Shown: positions 1 through 8,505, counted from the first letter of the stretch. The stretch: 64,000 bases of DNA from an uncultured Caulobacterales bacterium (GCA_903837135.1 CAILTK010000038.1:32190-96189); one strand, 5' to 3'. The notes: a model not told the origin generated them from the letters alone. Translations and numbers: made by a program.

Positions 1-1319
1 GTGACCTCGCCCATGGCGATCCGCGCCGCCTCGGCCGGCGGGTGACCGTTGGCGATGTTCCGTTCGACGTTCTCGACCACCACGATGGCGTCGTCGACGA
101 CGATGCCGATGGCCAGCACCAGGCCGAACAGGGTCAGGGCGTTGAGGCCGAAGCCGAGCATGAGCAGGACCGCGAAGGTCCCGATCAGGCTGACCGGCAC
201 GGCGATCAGGGGAATGATCGAGGCGCGCCAGCTTTGCAGGAACAGGACCACCACCACGACGACCAGGAGGATGGCCTCGAACAGGGTGTGCACGACGGCC
301 GAGATGCTCTCGTTCACGAAGCCGGTGGTGTCGTAGACGATGTGGTACTTGATCCCCTGCGGAAAGTCCTTGGCCAGACCGTCCATCACCTGATGCACAT
401 GGGCGGCCATCTGCAGGGCATTGGTGCCCGGGCGCTGGAAGATCGGCAGAGCCACGGCCGGCTCCTTGTTCAGGAGCGAGCGCAGGGCGTAGCTGTCCGA
501 GCCGAGCTCGATCCGCGCCACGTCGCGCAGATGGGTAATGCGGCCGTCCTGGTCGGCGCGGACGATGATGTCGCCGAACTCCTGCTCGGTGGCGAGCCGG
601 CCCTGGGCGTTGACCGAGACCTGGAAGGCCGGGCCGCCCGGAGCGGGCGGAGCGCCGACCTGGCCGGCGGCCACCTGGACGTTCTGCTCGTGCAGGGCCT
701 TCACCACGTCTCCGGCGGTCAGGCTGGTGGCGGCCAGCTTTTCCGGGTCGAGCCAAACGCGCATGGAGTAGGGGCCCTGGCCGAACATCTGCACGTCGCC
801 GACGCCGTAGGAGCGCAGCAGCGAGTCGCGGACGTGAAGCTGGGCGTAGCTGGCCAGGTAGCCCATGTCGTAGCGCCCGTCGGAGGTCAGGTGCACCACC
901 TCGACCAGGTTGGGCGAGGCCTTGGTGGTGGTGACGCCGACGCGCTGGACTTCGGAGGGGAGGCGCGACAGCACCTGCGCCACCCGGTTCTGCACCAGGG
1001 TCTGGTCCTTGTCGGGATCCGAGCCGAGGGCGAAGGTGATGGTCAGGGTCATCACGCCGTCTGCGGTCGATTGCGAGGACTGGTAGAGCATCCCTTCCAC
1101 CCCGTTGATCGCCTGCTCGATCGGGGCGGCGACGGTTTCGGCGATGACGGCCGTGTCGGCGCCGGCGTAGGTGGTCTTCACCACCACGGTGGGCGGCACG
1201 ACCTCCGGGTATTCGCTGACCGGCAGGAGCGGCAGGGAGACCAGGCCGGCGATCAGGATGAGCAGCGACAGCACCGCCGCGAAGCGCGGCCGGCCGACGA
1301 AGAAGCGGGAGATGTTCAT
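1..1319 (-). CDS. RND multidrug efflux permease (AcrB/MexB type), 3' end outside window
   Basis: Inner-membrane proton/drug antiporter of the hydrophobe/amphiphile efflux family. The minus-strand reading starts MNISRFFVGRPRFAAVLSLL at 1319 and runs off the window after about 439 residues, where a full protein has about 1,040. Visible are TM1 (residues about 10-30), the first periplasmic porter region, and TM2 to TM4. The motif GIVVDDAIVVVENVER near residue 405-420 carries the paired aspartates of TM4 that relay protons in this family. It lies 81 bases downstream of the adaptor gene on the same strand, so the two form an efflux operon. An outer-membrane channel gene is not in view and may lie further left. 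Substrate cannot be told from sequence. Confidence 0.95.
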   Translation of the reverse strand, partial: MNISRFFVGRPRFAAVLSLLILIAGLVSLPLLPVSEYPEVVPPTVVVKTTYAGADTAVIAETVAAPIEQAINGVEGMLYQSSQSTADGVMTLTITFALGSDPDKDQTLVQNRVAQVLSRLPSEVQRVGVTTTKASPNLVEVVHLTSDGRYDMGYLASYAQLHVRDSLLRSYGVGDVQMFGQGPYSMRVWLDPEKLAATSLTAGDVVKALHEQNVQVAAGQVGAPPAPGGPAFQVSVNAQGRLATEQEFGDIIVRADQDGRITHLRDVARIELGSDSYALRSLLNKEPAVALPIFQRPGTNALQMAAHVHQVMDGLAKDFPQGIKYHIVYDTTGFVNESISAVVHTLFEAILLVVVVVVLFLQSWRASIIPLIAVPVSLIGTFAVLLMLGFGLNALTLFGLVLAIGIVVDDAIVVVENVERNIANGHPPAEAARIAMGEV

Positions 1320-1400
1320 GACGGGCGTCCGGTGGAGAGCGGGCGCACCTCTGGCGAGGCGCGAGTCGCGGTGCGTTTCAGGATCTGAAGCGGGTAGGGA

Positions 1401-2573
1401 TCAGGCGGCGGGCCTGAGGTCGGCGGTGTTGGCCGCCACGGTCGGAGTCGCGACGCGGGTCGGCTTGACCGCGTCGCCGGGCCTGACCTTGGTGAGGCCG
1501 GCGGTGACCACCAGCTCGCCGGGCTTGAGGCCCGCCCGGATCACCCGCAGCTGGCCGAGCTCGGGCCCGAGCGTCACGGCGCGGTACTGCACGTGGTTCT
1601 GCCCATCCAGCACCAGCACATAATGCTTCCCGAGATCCGCGCCGAGCGCCTGCTCGGGGACCACGGTGGCGGCGTCGGTGTTGGCCGAGACCAGGCGGAT
1701 GCGGGCGAACAGGCCGGGGGTCAGCTTGCCGTCGGCGTTGTCGAACAGGGCGCGTCCGCCGATGGTCCCCGAGTGGGGATCGATGGTGTTGTCGAGGAAC
1801 TGCAGCCGGCCTTGGCGGGGAAACCCGGCTTCGGTCATCAGGCCCATGTACACGGGCCCGCCCTGGCCGCGCTGGGCGGCGGCGTACTTCAGGAAGGTCT
1901 GTTCGTCGGCGTTGAAGCTGGCGTAGATCGGCCCGTCGGACACCACCGTGGTCAGAAGGCTCGCGGTGGTCACGAGATTGCCGCGGGTGATCAGGGCCTT
2001 GGAGACGCGGCCGTCGATCGGCGACACGACGCGGGTGAAGGACAGGTTCAGCCGCGCCGCCTCGAGCGCCGCCTGGGCTGCGGCCACGTCGGCGATCGCC
2101 GATTTGGATTGGGCGTCGAGCCGGTCGAATTCGCCCTGGGCGATGGCCTGTTCGGCGATCAGCCGTTTGGCGCGATCGGCGTCGGCCTGGGCCAGGGCGG
2201 CCTTGGCGCGGGCGCCTTGCAGGCCGGCGGCCAGACGATCGACTTCGGCCTGGAACGGACGTGGGTCGATCTGGAACAGGATTTCGCCCCGGCGCACATG
2301 CGCGCCTTCCGGCAGGCGGACGGCGTCGATGTAGCCGCCCACGCGCGGCCTGACCTCGACGGACTGGATCGCCTCGAGCCGGCCGGTGAAGTCGTCCCAC
2401 TGGCGCAGGGGCTGGGAGACGACCGGCGCCACTTCCACACCGGGCGTCGGCGGAGCAGCGGGCGAGCTGGCGGCGGCGTTGCAGCCGGCCACGAGCAGGG
2501 CGGCGGCGAGCGAGGCCCAGTGGGCGAAGGTCGGGCGAGCAAGGGTAAGGCGATCGAGGGCGAGGGTGAGCAT
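1401..2573 (-). CDS. RND efflux periplasmic adaptor (AcrA/MexA type) lipoprotein
   Basis: Membrane-fusion protein linking the RND pump at 1-1319 to an outer-membrane channel. It has 390 residues, typical for the family. The N-terminus has a hydrophobic stretch ending in a lipobox (LLVAGC, Cys about residue 31), so it is probably lipid-anchored on the periplasmic face. After it come a lipoyl-like half motif (VEVRPRVGGYIDAV), an alpha-helical hairpin rich in Ala/Gln (about residues 100-170), the second lipoyl half (SPIDGRVSKALI), and the beta-barrel and membrane-proximal domains. An AGGAG lies just upstream of the ATG at 2573. The 154-base gap to the upstream TetR gene holds two similar palindromes, so TetR repression is likely. 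Confidence 0.95.
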   Translation of the reverse strand: MLTLALDRLTLARPTFAHWASLAAALLVAGCNAAASSPAAPPTPGVEVAPVVSQPLRQWDDFTGRLEAIQSVEVRPRVGGYIDAVRLPEGAHVRRGEILFQIDPRPFQAEVDRLAAGLQGARAKAALAQADADRAKRLIAEQAIAQGEFDRLDAQSKSAIADVAAAQAALEAARLNLSFTRVVSPIDGRVSKALITRGNLVTTASLLTTVVSDGPIYASFNADEQTFLKYAAAQRGQGGPVYMGLMTEAGFPRQGRLQFLDNTIDPHSGTIGGRALFDNADGKLTPGLFARIRLVSANTDAATVVPEQALGADLGKHYVLVLDGQNHVQYRAVTLGPELGQLRVIRAGLKPGELVVTAGLTKVRPGDAVKPTRVATPTVAANTADLRPAA

Positions 2574-2618
2574 GTCCGGGACTCCTGGGCCGGACCGCCT
2601 GGGGGAGGAGCGCTTCCG

Positions 2619-2630
2619 TACCGAGCGGTA
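2619..2630. promoter_or_regulatory. Operator-like palindrome, proximal copy (TACCG-N2-CGGTA)
   Basis: TACCGAGCGGTA is palindromic except for the central two bases. It lies 46 bases upstream of the adaptor start and shares its arms with the site at 2668-2681. The two centres are exactly 50 bases apart. Likely target: the TetR protein encoded just upstream. A loose promoter (TTGCGG at 2653-2658, GATATT at 2633-2638, minus strand) would place this site at the transcription start. The palindrome is seen directly; the function is inferred. Confidence 0.6.
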
Positions 2631-2667
2631 TAAATATCGCTCAAGCCGTCTTCCGCAAGGGATATAT

Positions 2668-2681
2668 ATACCGATCGGTAT
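2668..2681. promoter_or_regulatory. Operator-like palindrome, distal copy (perfect 14-mer)
   Basis: ATACCGATCGGTAT is a perfect 14-base palindrome in the gap between the tetR stop and the efflux adaptor start, next to an AT-rich run. It repeats the TACCG-N2-CGGTA arms of the site at 2619-2630. Paired sites of this kind are usual for TetR repressors of efflux operons. Confidence 0.65.
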
Positions 2682-2727
2682 GAATTTTTCTAGACGGTCT
2701 GCAGCAATTCTGGAGGAGGGCGACCGT

Positions 2728-3339
2728 CTAGCGCGTCGGCCAGCACTGCAGCGCGGTCTCGACCAGGGTGCGCAACTCCTCGGCGGTGGCGCCGTTGCTG
2801 GCCTGCACGGAGAGGCCCTGGCTGACCGCGTACAAAAGCCGGGCCAGTCCCTCGGGACTGGCGCTCGGGGGCAGTTCGCCCTCGGCCTTGGCGCGCTGGA
2901 ACCTCGCTATCAGGGCGTCGTTGGCGGCGGCGCCGCGCGCCATCACCTCGGCGCGGATGGACTGGGCTTCGTCGCCGCACTGCATGGCGCTGATCACGCC
3001 CAGGCATCCACGCGGATCGCAGACCGAGGTCTGCCGCTCCAGAGCGCCCATCAGGAGGTGCTCGGCCACCGCCCGCGCAGTAGGCTGGGCCAGGGCCTCG
3101 CCGATATAGGCCATCTTCTCGCGTTCATAGAGGTCGAGCGCCTGGCGGAACAGCGCCTCCTTGTTGCCGAAGCATGCGTAAAGGCTGGGTCGGCTGATGC
3201 CCATCGCCTCGGTCAGGTCGGTCAGCGACGCGCCCTCATAGCCCTTGCGCCAGAACACGCCGAGGGCGGCGGCGAGCGCGTTCTCCACGCAGAATTCGCG
3301 CGGTCGGCCACGGGCGGCAGGGACGACGGACATATTCAT
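2728..3339 (-). CDS. TetR/AcrR-family transcriptional regulator
   Basis: Probable repressor of the RND efflux operon directly downstream on the same strand. It has about 203 residues. The N-terminal helix-turn-helix reads ASLTDLTEAMGISRPSLYACF followed by GNKEALF, the classic TetR pattern. The C-terminal half is the ligand-binding helical domain and contains several cysteines (SVCDPRGCLGV, MQCGDE). The chosen ATG at 3339 has no Shine-Dalgarno sequence, but TATATT lies a few bases upstream, which suggests a leaderless message; an in-frame TTG at 3348 and ATG at 3333 are alternatives. The two TACCG-N2-CGGTA palindromes between this gene and the adaptor are the likely binding sites. Confidence 0.92.
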   Translation of the reverse strand: MNMSVVPAARGRPREFCVENALAAALGVFWRKGYEGASLTDLTEAMGISRPSLYACFGNKEALFRQALDLYEREKMAYIGEALAQPTARAVAEHLLMGALERQTSVCDPRGCLGVISAMQCGDEAQSIRAEVMARGAAANDALIARFQRAKAEGELPPSASPEGLARLLYAVSQGLSVQASNGATAEELRTLVETALQCWPTR

Positions 3340-3373
3340 ACCGGGCAATATATAATCATCGTCCGCCGGTCCG

Positions 3374-5851
3374 CTACTGCGGCGATCGCGCCCCTGGCCC
3401 GACCGCCTTGGACAGGCGTTCGGGCTCCCTCAGCGGAAAGCCCAGCTCGCCGACGGTCGAGGGATCGTCGCGCAGCCGCACATAGAGGCGGCCGGAGGCC
3501 GGATGGGGCACGCGTAGCGTATCCCCGGTGAAGCCCACCGGCACCGGGGTCGGATGCTCGAAACCGGTCGTGGCCGCCACCGCGTCGATCAGAAACAGGG
3601 CCGAGCCCGACAGGTCGCACATCGATCCGCGCGCAGGCGGGCACTTCAGCTCGCGCACCACCGGCAGCCGCACCAAGGTCGCAAGCGGCTGCCATTCACC
3701 GGCGTCGCCGCCCCGCACGATCCGGAACCGCAGCGGGCCGAACGCCGAGGGCGCCAGCGCCGCGCCGGTGTCGAGACTGGCCACCAGCACCTGTGCGTCT
3801 TCGAGCTCGAGACCGTGCTGGGTGTCGAGCGTCGCCACCGCCACGGCGTCCTCCGAGCCGTCGCCGACCCGGGCGATCTCGAGCTTTTCCTGCCCGGTGA
3901 ACTTCAGCGGCGCCTTGGCCCGCAACGAAAAGACCAACTTGTCGCCGCGCTGAATGGCGTCGGCGCTGACCAGCTGAAGGGCGCCCTGGGTCGGAACGGC
4001 GGCGGCCTGCACGGTCTTGCTGATCAACTCCACGGCGGGGCGAGCCGCCCCCACCGTGACGCGCAGCTTCAGGGTCTTGCCGCTCTTCAGGGCCACCCTG
4101 GCCAGGATCACGTCGCCGGCGGCGAGGCGGCGCGCCGCCTCGGGGTTGGCGGCCGTCAGCGAGACCGAGTCGTGATCGCCGGCCCTGACGACGCCCGGCT
4201 GGAAGACGGCGTCGCGAAGCGTCAGCCGTGACACTTCCTCGAGCCTCGCCCCCTGCAGGACCCCGGAGAGGTCGCCCGCGTGGTAGACGAAGGCGTCGAG
4301 CCGCCCGGCCTGACTGGCGGCCTGCAGGGCGACCTCGTCGGCGGCCTTGCCGCCGTACTGCTTGATCAGAAGCTTGATCGGGCCGGGCTCCGCGTCCTTC
4401 AGCGAAACGGTCGCGGCCACCTGGCCCGTCTCACCGGCCTTCCACGACGCCTTCTCGGTCTCGCCCGACGCGGTCTGCACCGTCATGCTCTCGATGCAGG
4501 CCGTGCGCGGCGACTGCAGGTGAACGATATTGTCGCGTCCGATCACCAGGGTGGTCTGGTCGTCGGCCAGCAGCCAGGGCGCGCTGTTCGGCAATTGCAG
4601 GTGGAATTTGGGCCCGTCGAAGGCCGTGAAGCCCCACCGGCCGACCAGAATCGCCTCGTGTCCGTCGTCGAGGGCCCCGAGATCGACCTTGGACAGGTCG
4701 GCGACCAGGCCGCCCTTCTCGGCGTTGGCCGTCACCGGCGCGTCGAACGGTTCGCCGCCGCCCTTGCGGACCAGGCGCAGCCTCATGTCGTGCGCATAGG
4801 CGGTGGAGAAGGCCAGAGGCGCGCCCTCGACCGGCAGCACCAGGTGCGGATCGGCGGCGCAGTAGGTCGCGGCGGCGTCGACGGGTCTCAGCGGCGGCGG
4901 CTGCGGCGGCTCGATCGGCGGCAGGGCGGTGACGATCACCGACATGGGGTTGTGGAAGGAGGGCGCGGTGTTGAGGACCAGGGACAGCTGGTCGCGCTGG
5001 GCCACGGTCAGCGCCGGTATGTACTGGAACTGAGCCGTCTGGAACGAGTCCATCAGCCGGGCGAGGTCCAACACCGCGCCGATGTAGGGGCTGTAGTAGC
5101 CATAGCCGGCCTTGGGCGTGACGCTGAGCTGCTGGATCAGGTCGGCCGGGACGCCCGAGGTCAGGGTCTGCACCATCGAGGCGCTGTGTCCGTCGCTGAG
5201 CACCAGCGAGTCGCGGCTCTCCATCAGACACGGCGCCTGCAGGTCGGGCGCCTTGTTGAGGCAGTCGGGGTTGAGTTTGATGGCCAGGCTGCGGGCCAGC
5301 AGCGGCGAGATGGTCTTAAGGTGATCCGGGTCCGGCGCATCGGTGCGGCGGATCGCGGCCAGGAAGGCGTTGAGGCGCGACCGGTCGAGCGACGCCTGGT
5401 TCAGATCCTGAGAGGCGCGCATGAAGGCGCCCGGCTTGCCGCGCACGGCGCTGATGATGGTCGAATAGTCGCCGCCGGTCTGCGGCGCGAGGAACACCAG
5501 AACCTGCTGGGCGCCCTTGGGCGCGGTCACCCTCAGCCCCTCGGCGCCCCGCCGGGTCCAGGTTTCGGAGCGGAAGAACCAGTCCTCGGGCGGAGGGTTG
5601 GTCGCCCCCCGCAGGAAGGCGGCGACGAGCAGATAGTGCACCGACTGGCCGGGCGGCAGGTCGGCCTTGATCCACAGCTGGTCGCCTTCCGACAGGTTCG
5701 GCGCCTCGGCGATGGGCAGGGTGACGCCGGCGTGGGCGACCCTCACGATCAGCTTCGGCCCGACCAGATCGAACGGCGCGGTCTGCGCCGCCGCAGCCGC
5801 GGGCGCTGCGAGCAGAAGCAGGAGGCACAGGAGGCGCCGGACGAACGTCAT
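3374..5851 (-). CDS. Large exported protein of unknown function
   Basis: I do not recognise this 825-residue protein. The reading frame opens at 5929, but the start at 5851 (MTFVRRLLCLLLLLAAPAAA) gives a clean Sec signal peptide with cleavage near AAAAAQ-TAP, so it is taken as the start. The mature part has no membrane segment and no catalytic motif I can name. It begins with a beta-rich domain resembling a pre-peptidase or DUF4384-like fold (an impression only). A middle part has scattered cysteines and a proline-rich linker (PPIEPPQPPPLRP, about residue 315), and the C-terminal half looks like repeated beta-sandwich units. It ends 35 bases from the TetR start on the same strand, so it could be co-transcribed with the efflux genes. 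Periplasmic or surface location is likely. Confidence 0.75.
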   Translation of the reverse strand: MTFVRRLLCLLLLLAAPAAAAAQTAPFDLVGPKLIVRVAHAGVTLPIAEAPNLSEGDQLWIKADLPPGQSVHYLLVAAFLRGATNPPPEDWFFRSETWTRRGAEGLRVTAPKGAQQVLVFLAPQTGGDYSTIISAVRGKPGAFMRASQDLNQASLDRSRLNAFLAAIRRTDAPDPDHLKTISPLLARSLAIKLNPDCLNKAPDLQAPCLMESRDSLVLSDGHSASMVQTLTSGVPADLIQQLSVTPKAGYGYYSPYIGAVLDLARLMDSFQTAQFQYIPALTVAQRDQLSLVLNTAPSFHNPMSVIVTALPPIEPPQPPPLRPVDAAATYCAADPHLVLPVEGAPLAFSTAYAHDMRLRLVRKGGGEPFDAPVTANAEKGGLVADLSKVDLGALDDGHEAILVGRWGFTAFDGPKFHLQLPNSAPWLLADDQTTLVIGRDNIVHLQSPRTACIESMTVQTASGETEKASWKAGETGQVAATVSLKDAEPGPIKLLIKQYGGKAADEVALQAASQAGRLDAFVYHAGDLSGVLQGARLEEVSRLTLRDAVFQPGVVRAGDHDSVSLTAANPEAARRLAAGDVILARVALKSGKTLKLRVTVGAARPAVELISKTVQAAAVPTQGALQLVSADAIQRGDKLVFSLRAKAPLKFTGQEKLEIARVGDGSEDAVAVATLDTQHGLELEDAQVLVASLDTGAALAPSAFGPLRFRIVRGGDAGEWQPLATLVRLPVVRELKCPPARGSMCDLSGSALFLIDAVAATTGFEHPTPVPVGFTGDTLRVPHPASGRLYVRLRDDPSTVGELGFPLREPERLSKAVGPGARSPQ

Positions 5852-5966
5852 CGCGTGGTCTTGACTGGAAAGGTGTGACGAAACCCCCAAGCGCTGGCGC
5901 GGGACGCGCTTCGCGCAGGGCGGCTGCACCCCGCCTCTAACCCGCGTTTATGTCAACAACGCGCCG

Positions 5967-6308
5967 TCAATGCATCTGCGCCCTGGGCTCGCCCGGTTCG
6001 CCTTTCAGCACCTCGACCAGCGCGACCAGCGCCCGCTCAGCGGCGTCCTCGCCGTCCGTCGCCGCGCACCGCATCAGGTGGTGATCCATCCGCAGCAGCA
6101 GGTCCCGGTCCGACGCCGTCACGTCCGATCCGTCGGGGGTCGACGAACCGATCGCCAGCAGAAGCATGCGAAAGCGCCAGGTGGGACCTGGCGCGACCGG
6201 GGGGGACAGCGCCATGGACGTCTCCCGGAAACCGCCCGACTTCCGGTCGGCATAATGGATCTCGCTCGTCTGGGGGGAAGCCGCGCGACCGCGCCGGAAT
6301 CTCGACAT
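5967..6308 (-). CDS. Small hypothetical protein downstream of luxI
   Basis: Unrecognised. The longest sensible reading has 113 residues (ATG at 6308). A second ATG at 6215 (MALSPPVAPGPTWRF) has a better ribosome site (GGGAGA) and gives 82 residues. Third codon positions are strongly G/C, which supports coding. The C-terminal half (DRDLLLRMDHHLMRCAATDG through VALVEVLKGEPGEP) looks helical, and there is no signal peptide or membrane segment. It begins 56 bases after the luxI stop on the same strand, so it is probably in the luxI transcript and may be quorum-controlled. Confidence 0.6.
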   Translation of the reverse strand: MSRFRRGRAASPQTSEIHYADRKSGGFRETSMALSPPVAPGPTWRFRMLLLAIGSSTPDGSDVTASDRDLLLRMDHHLMRCAATDGEDAAERALVALVEVLKGEPGEPRAQMH

Positions 6309-6364
6309 GTCTACAACTCGCTTGTGAAGGCTGAACGCCGGCTGCAGCCGGAGCGTCGTGAGGC

Positions 6365-7021
6365 TCAGGCGGCGCGCTTGTCGCCGAACCGGTCGAGCAG
6401 AGACGGGTCGGCGAGGGGGTCGAGCAGACGCCCGCCGACCTGGCCGACGTGGCGTTCGACCACCGCGTCTCCTTCGTCCGTGCCGGCCATCAGCACGGCG
6501 AACGACGGCTCCTTGTCTCCGGGGAAGGTCGTCGGAGAGCCGATCACCTCGATCCTGCCGCCGGCGCGGATCCAGGGCTGCATGCTGCGCACATAGGCCA
6601 CGCACAGGACCTTGTCCCAGCCATGCTTGCGATAGAGCTCGAACTGGGAGAGCCGAAGGTCCTTCAGCGCCTCGCGCCGCACAGCTTCGGGCTGGTCGTG
6701 GTCCACGCAAAGGCGAGACACCTCGACGATGTCTTCCCCGCGCGGCAGCGGCCGGTCGATCTGCGCCTGCAGCACATTGCAGGTGACGTTGGGCTCCAGC
6801 GACGGCGTCAGCCGTGAGCTTCCGGCGATCCGGCCGTCGGGTGCGAAACTGACGAGATGCAGGCAGGCGCCGGAGTCGTAGTCGTCGATCTCGTGCACGC
6901 CGTCGTCGCCGGGAATGCGCCAGCCGAGCCGCTCGACGAAGACGCGGCGGCGCAGCCGGTGCATCTCTGTCAGCAGGGAATGAAATCGGTTGCGATGTTG
7001 CGGACGGATGACCAGGGCCAT
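6365..7021 (-). CDS. LuxI-family acyl-homoserine-lactone synthase
   Basis: Makes a diffusible N-acyl-homoserine lactone from S-adenosylmethionine and an acyl carrier (or acyl-CoA). It has 218 residues, the usual size. Family residues are visible in order: RRRVFVERLGW (conserved Arg, Phe and Trp), the acidic EIDDYD, SSRL, and EVSRL (conserved Glu and Arg). The frame opens at 7093, but MALVIRPQHRN at 7021 matches the family start. The luxR gene lies 165 bases upstream on the same strand. I could not find a clear CT-N12-AG lux box in the gap. Acyl chain length cannot be predicted. Confidence 0.93.
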   Translation of the reverse strand: MALVIRPQHRNRFHSLLTEMHRLRRRVFVERLGWRIPGDDGVHEIDDYDSGACLHLVSFAPDGRIAGSSRLTPSLEPNVTCNVLQAQIDRPLPRGEDIVEVSRLCVDHDQPEAVRREALKDLRLSQFELYRKHGWDKVLCVAYVRSMQPWIRAGGRIEVIGSPTTFPGDKEPSFAVLMAGTDEGDAVVERHVGQVGGRLLDPLADPSLLDRFGDKRAA

Positions 7022-7186
7022 GGGGCGCCTCCTGGCCGGCAGTGTCGCGTCCGCGCCGCCAGCCTCAATCCTCCCCCGTTGGGGGGGCGCCAACGTCCGG
7101 CTGCTACGAAGTACCGGCGCGCCCGGGTTCGGGCCGCGGCGCGCGCTCCCCGTAGAACGAAGTCGGGTGTGGTTCCGCGCCCGCTC

Positions 7187-7900
7187 TCAATGCGCGATCT
7201 GGCCGCTCCACAGGCCCAGGGCCACGGCGCTGGCGCGATCCGAGGCGCTGAGCTTGCGGCGGATGTCCTTCCAGTAGGTGTGCACGGTGGAGTGGGTGAT
7301 GCCGATGGCCTGGGCAATCTGCTTGTCCGAGCGGCCCAAGGCGGCGTGGTTCAGCACCTCGGCCTCGCGCAGCGACAGCTTGCGAACCTCTGGCGAAAGC
7401 TGCACCTCGCGCAAGTGAAGCACGCGAGACATCAGGGTATTGCAGATCAGGTTCACCACGCCCTGTTCGAGGTCGGTCCAGTCCAGGTTCTCGCCGGCCA
7501 CGAACACGGCAGTCTTCAGCTCCCCCGGCGACTGGCGCACCACGGTGAATCCCTCCGCCAGACCGACGTCGCGGGCGTCGGACATCAGCGTCTTCGCGGC
7601 GAGGTCGGTGGGCGCCGGCAGGTCGCGCCAGTAGAATCCCTCGCCCTTCAGGCTGGTGCACAGCACAGGATCGAAGGCGAAGGCGCGGACCCCGCGATAG
7701 AAGGACATCCAGTCCTCGGGATAGTTGGACACCACGGCGTCATCGAGCCGCCCGCGCATCGGATTGCCCAGCGCCGTGGTGCGGTAGAGCTTGACGCCGA
7801 ACGGTTCGATCGCCTGCTCGAACAGGTCGATCGCCCGCGAGACGGTCGGTGCGCGCGAAAGCTCGCCGACGATGGTTAAGGCGAGCGCTGTCCGATCCAT
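7187..7900 (-). CDS. LuxR-family acyl-homoserine-lactone receptor/regulator
   Basis: Partner of the synthase at 6365-7021. It has 237 residues. The N-terminal autoinducer-binding domain shows the standard ligand residues: W and Y in PEDWMSFYRGV, the DPV after AFAF, and the W in GFYWRDL. The C-terminal GerE-type helix-turn-helix reads LSLREAEVLNHAALGRSDKQIAQAIGI then STVHTYWKDIRRKL. It should bind the lactone in the cytoplasm and control luxI and other genes. The start at 7900 lacks a good ribosome site; a perfect hairpin lies 26 bases upstream. Confidence 0.93.
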   Translation of the reverse strand: MDRTALALTIVGELSRAPTVSRAIDLFEQAIEPFGVKLYRTTALGNPMRGRLDDAVVSNYPEDWMSFYRGVRAFAFDPVLCTSLKGEGFYWRDLPAPTDLAAKTLMSDARDVGLAEGFTVVRQSPGELKTAVFVAGENLDWTDLEQGVVNLICNTLMSRVLHLREVQLSPEVRKLSLREAEVLNHAALGRSDKQIAQAIGITHSTVHTYWKDIRRKLSASDRASAVALGLWSGQIAH

Positions 7901-7925
7901 GCGTGAACTCGTAGAAAAGGCCCCA

Positions 7926-7942
7926 CGTCGCCGAGGGCGACG
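7926..7942. promoter_or_regulatory. Inverted repeat in luxR leader
   Basis: CGTCGCC-GAG-GGCGACG has perfect 7-base arms. It sits 26 bases before the luxR start codon. It could be an operator or a leader hairpin limiting luxR translation. No lux-box half-sites (CTG/CAG) are present in it. Confidence 0.35.
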
Positions 7943-8091
7943 ACCGAACCTGGGCCCCGAAGCCGCCGGCGTCCAGAACCAAACCGTGTCTGGCGCGGCG
8001 TCGAGCGCGATTTGTCACGCCTGATGTCAGCGTCCTCGGCAGTCGCAGGCCGTGTGGCCCGACGATCGCACAATCGAGACTTGCCGGTCGG

Positions 8092-8424
8092 TCAGTCGGG
8101 CTTGAGCATTGACCTGGCGAGGTTGAGCAGGACCCGGCGTTCCGCGTCCGATTTCAGACGCTCGAAGATCGAGGCCATTTCGCGCGCGCCGGCGCTGAGG
8201 TCTCCGCCCGGCGCTTCGCCCATCAGATCGGCCACCGAGCAGGACAAGGCCTTCGCCGCGCGGGACATCATCGACGCGGAGATGCGGTTGACGCCCCGTT
8301 CGTACTTCTGCACCTGCTGGAAGGTGACCCCCAGCGCGCGGCCAAGGGAGTCCTGGCTCATGCTGGTGACGCGCCGACGGTCGCGGATGCGCTGGCCGAC
8401 AGCGATATCGATTGGATCTGGCAT
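8092..8424 (-). CDS. XRE-family helix-turn-helix regulator
   Basis: Small DNA-binding protein of 110 residues. The N-terminal Cro/CI-type domain (VGQRIRDRRRVTSMSQDSLG, then ALGVTFQQVQKYERG and NRISA) is the type found in many copies in alphaproteobacterial chromosomes. The C-terminal 40 residues are helical (AREMASIFERLKSDAERRVLLNL). The start at 8424 is preceded by GGGAGA. It precedes luxR on the same strand with a 191-base gap, so it may feed into quorum sensing, but nothing in the sequence proves this. Its targets are unknown; the GGTTGTC repeats just upstream are candidates. Confidence 0.88.
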   Translation of the reverse strand: MPDPIDIAVGQRIRDRRRVTSMSQDSLGRALGVTFQQVQKYERGVNRISASMMSRAAKALSCSVADLMGEAPGGDLSAGAREMASIFERLKSDAERRVLLNLARSMLKPD

Positions 8425-8472
8425 AAGGTCTCCCGCTCCCGCTCGCATGGGCGCCGCTGCATCGCCGATTTT

Positions 8473-8505
8473 GGTTGTCGCAATTCTCCGCCACTGGTGG
8501 TTGTC
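8473..8505. promoter_or_regulatory. Two direct GGTTGTC repeats between xre and dehydrogenase genes
   Basis: GGTTGTC occurs at 8473-8479 and 8499-8505, 26 bases apart (about 2.5 helical turns), and an inverted CAACC follows at 8516-8520. They lie in the divergent promoter region of the XRE gene (start 8424) and the dehydrogenase gene (start 8667). Possible regulator sites; short enough to arise by chance. Confidence 0.3.

Noticed and set aside
42..1388. Plus-strand 448-codon open frame opposite the RND permease
   Set aside because: Composition is His/Asp/Gly-rich shadow sequence; the opposite strand encodes an unmistakable efflux permease.
7068..7086. CCCCC-GTT-GGGGG hairpin between luxR and luxI
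   Set aside because: No T-run on the minus strand and simple C/G runs; not convincing as terminator or lux box.
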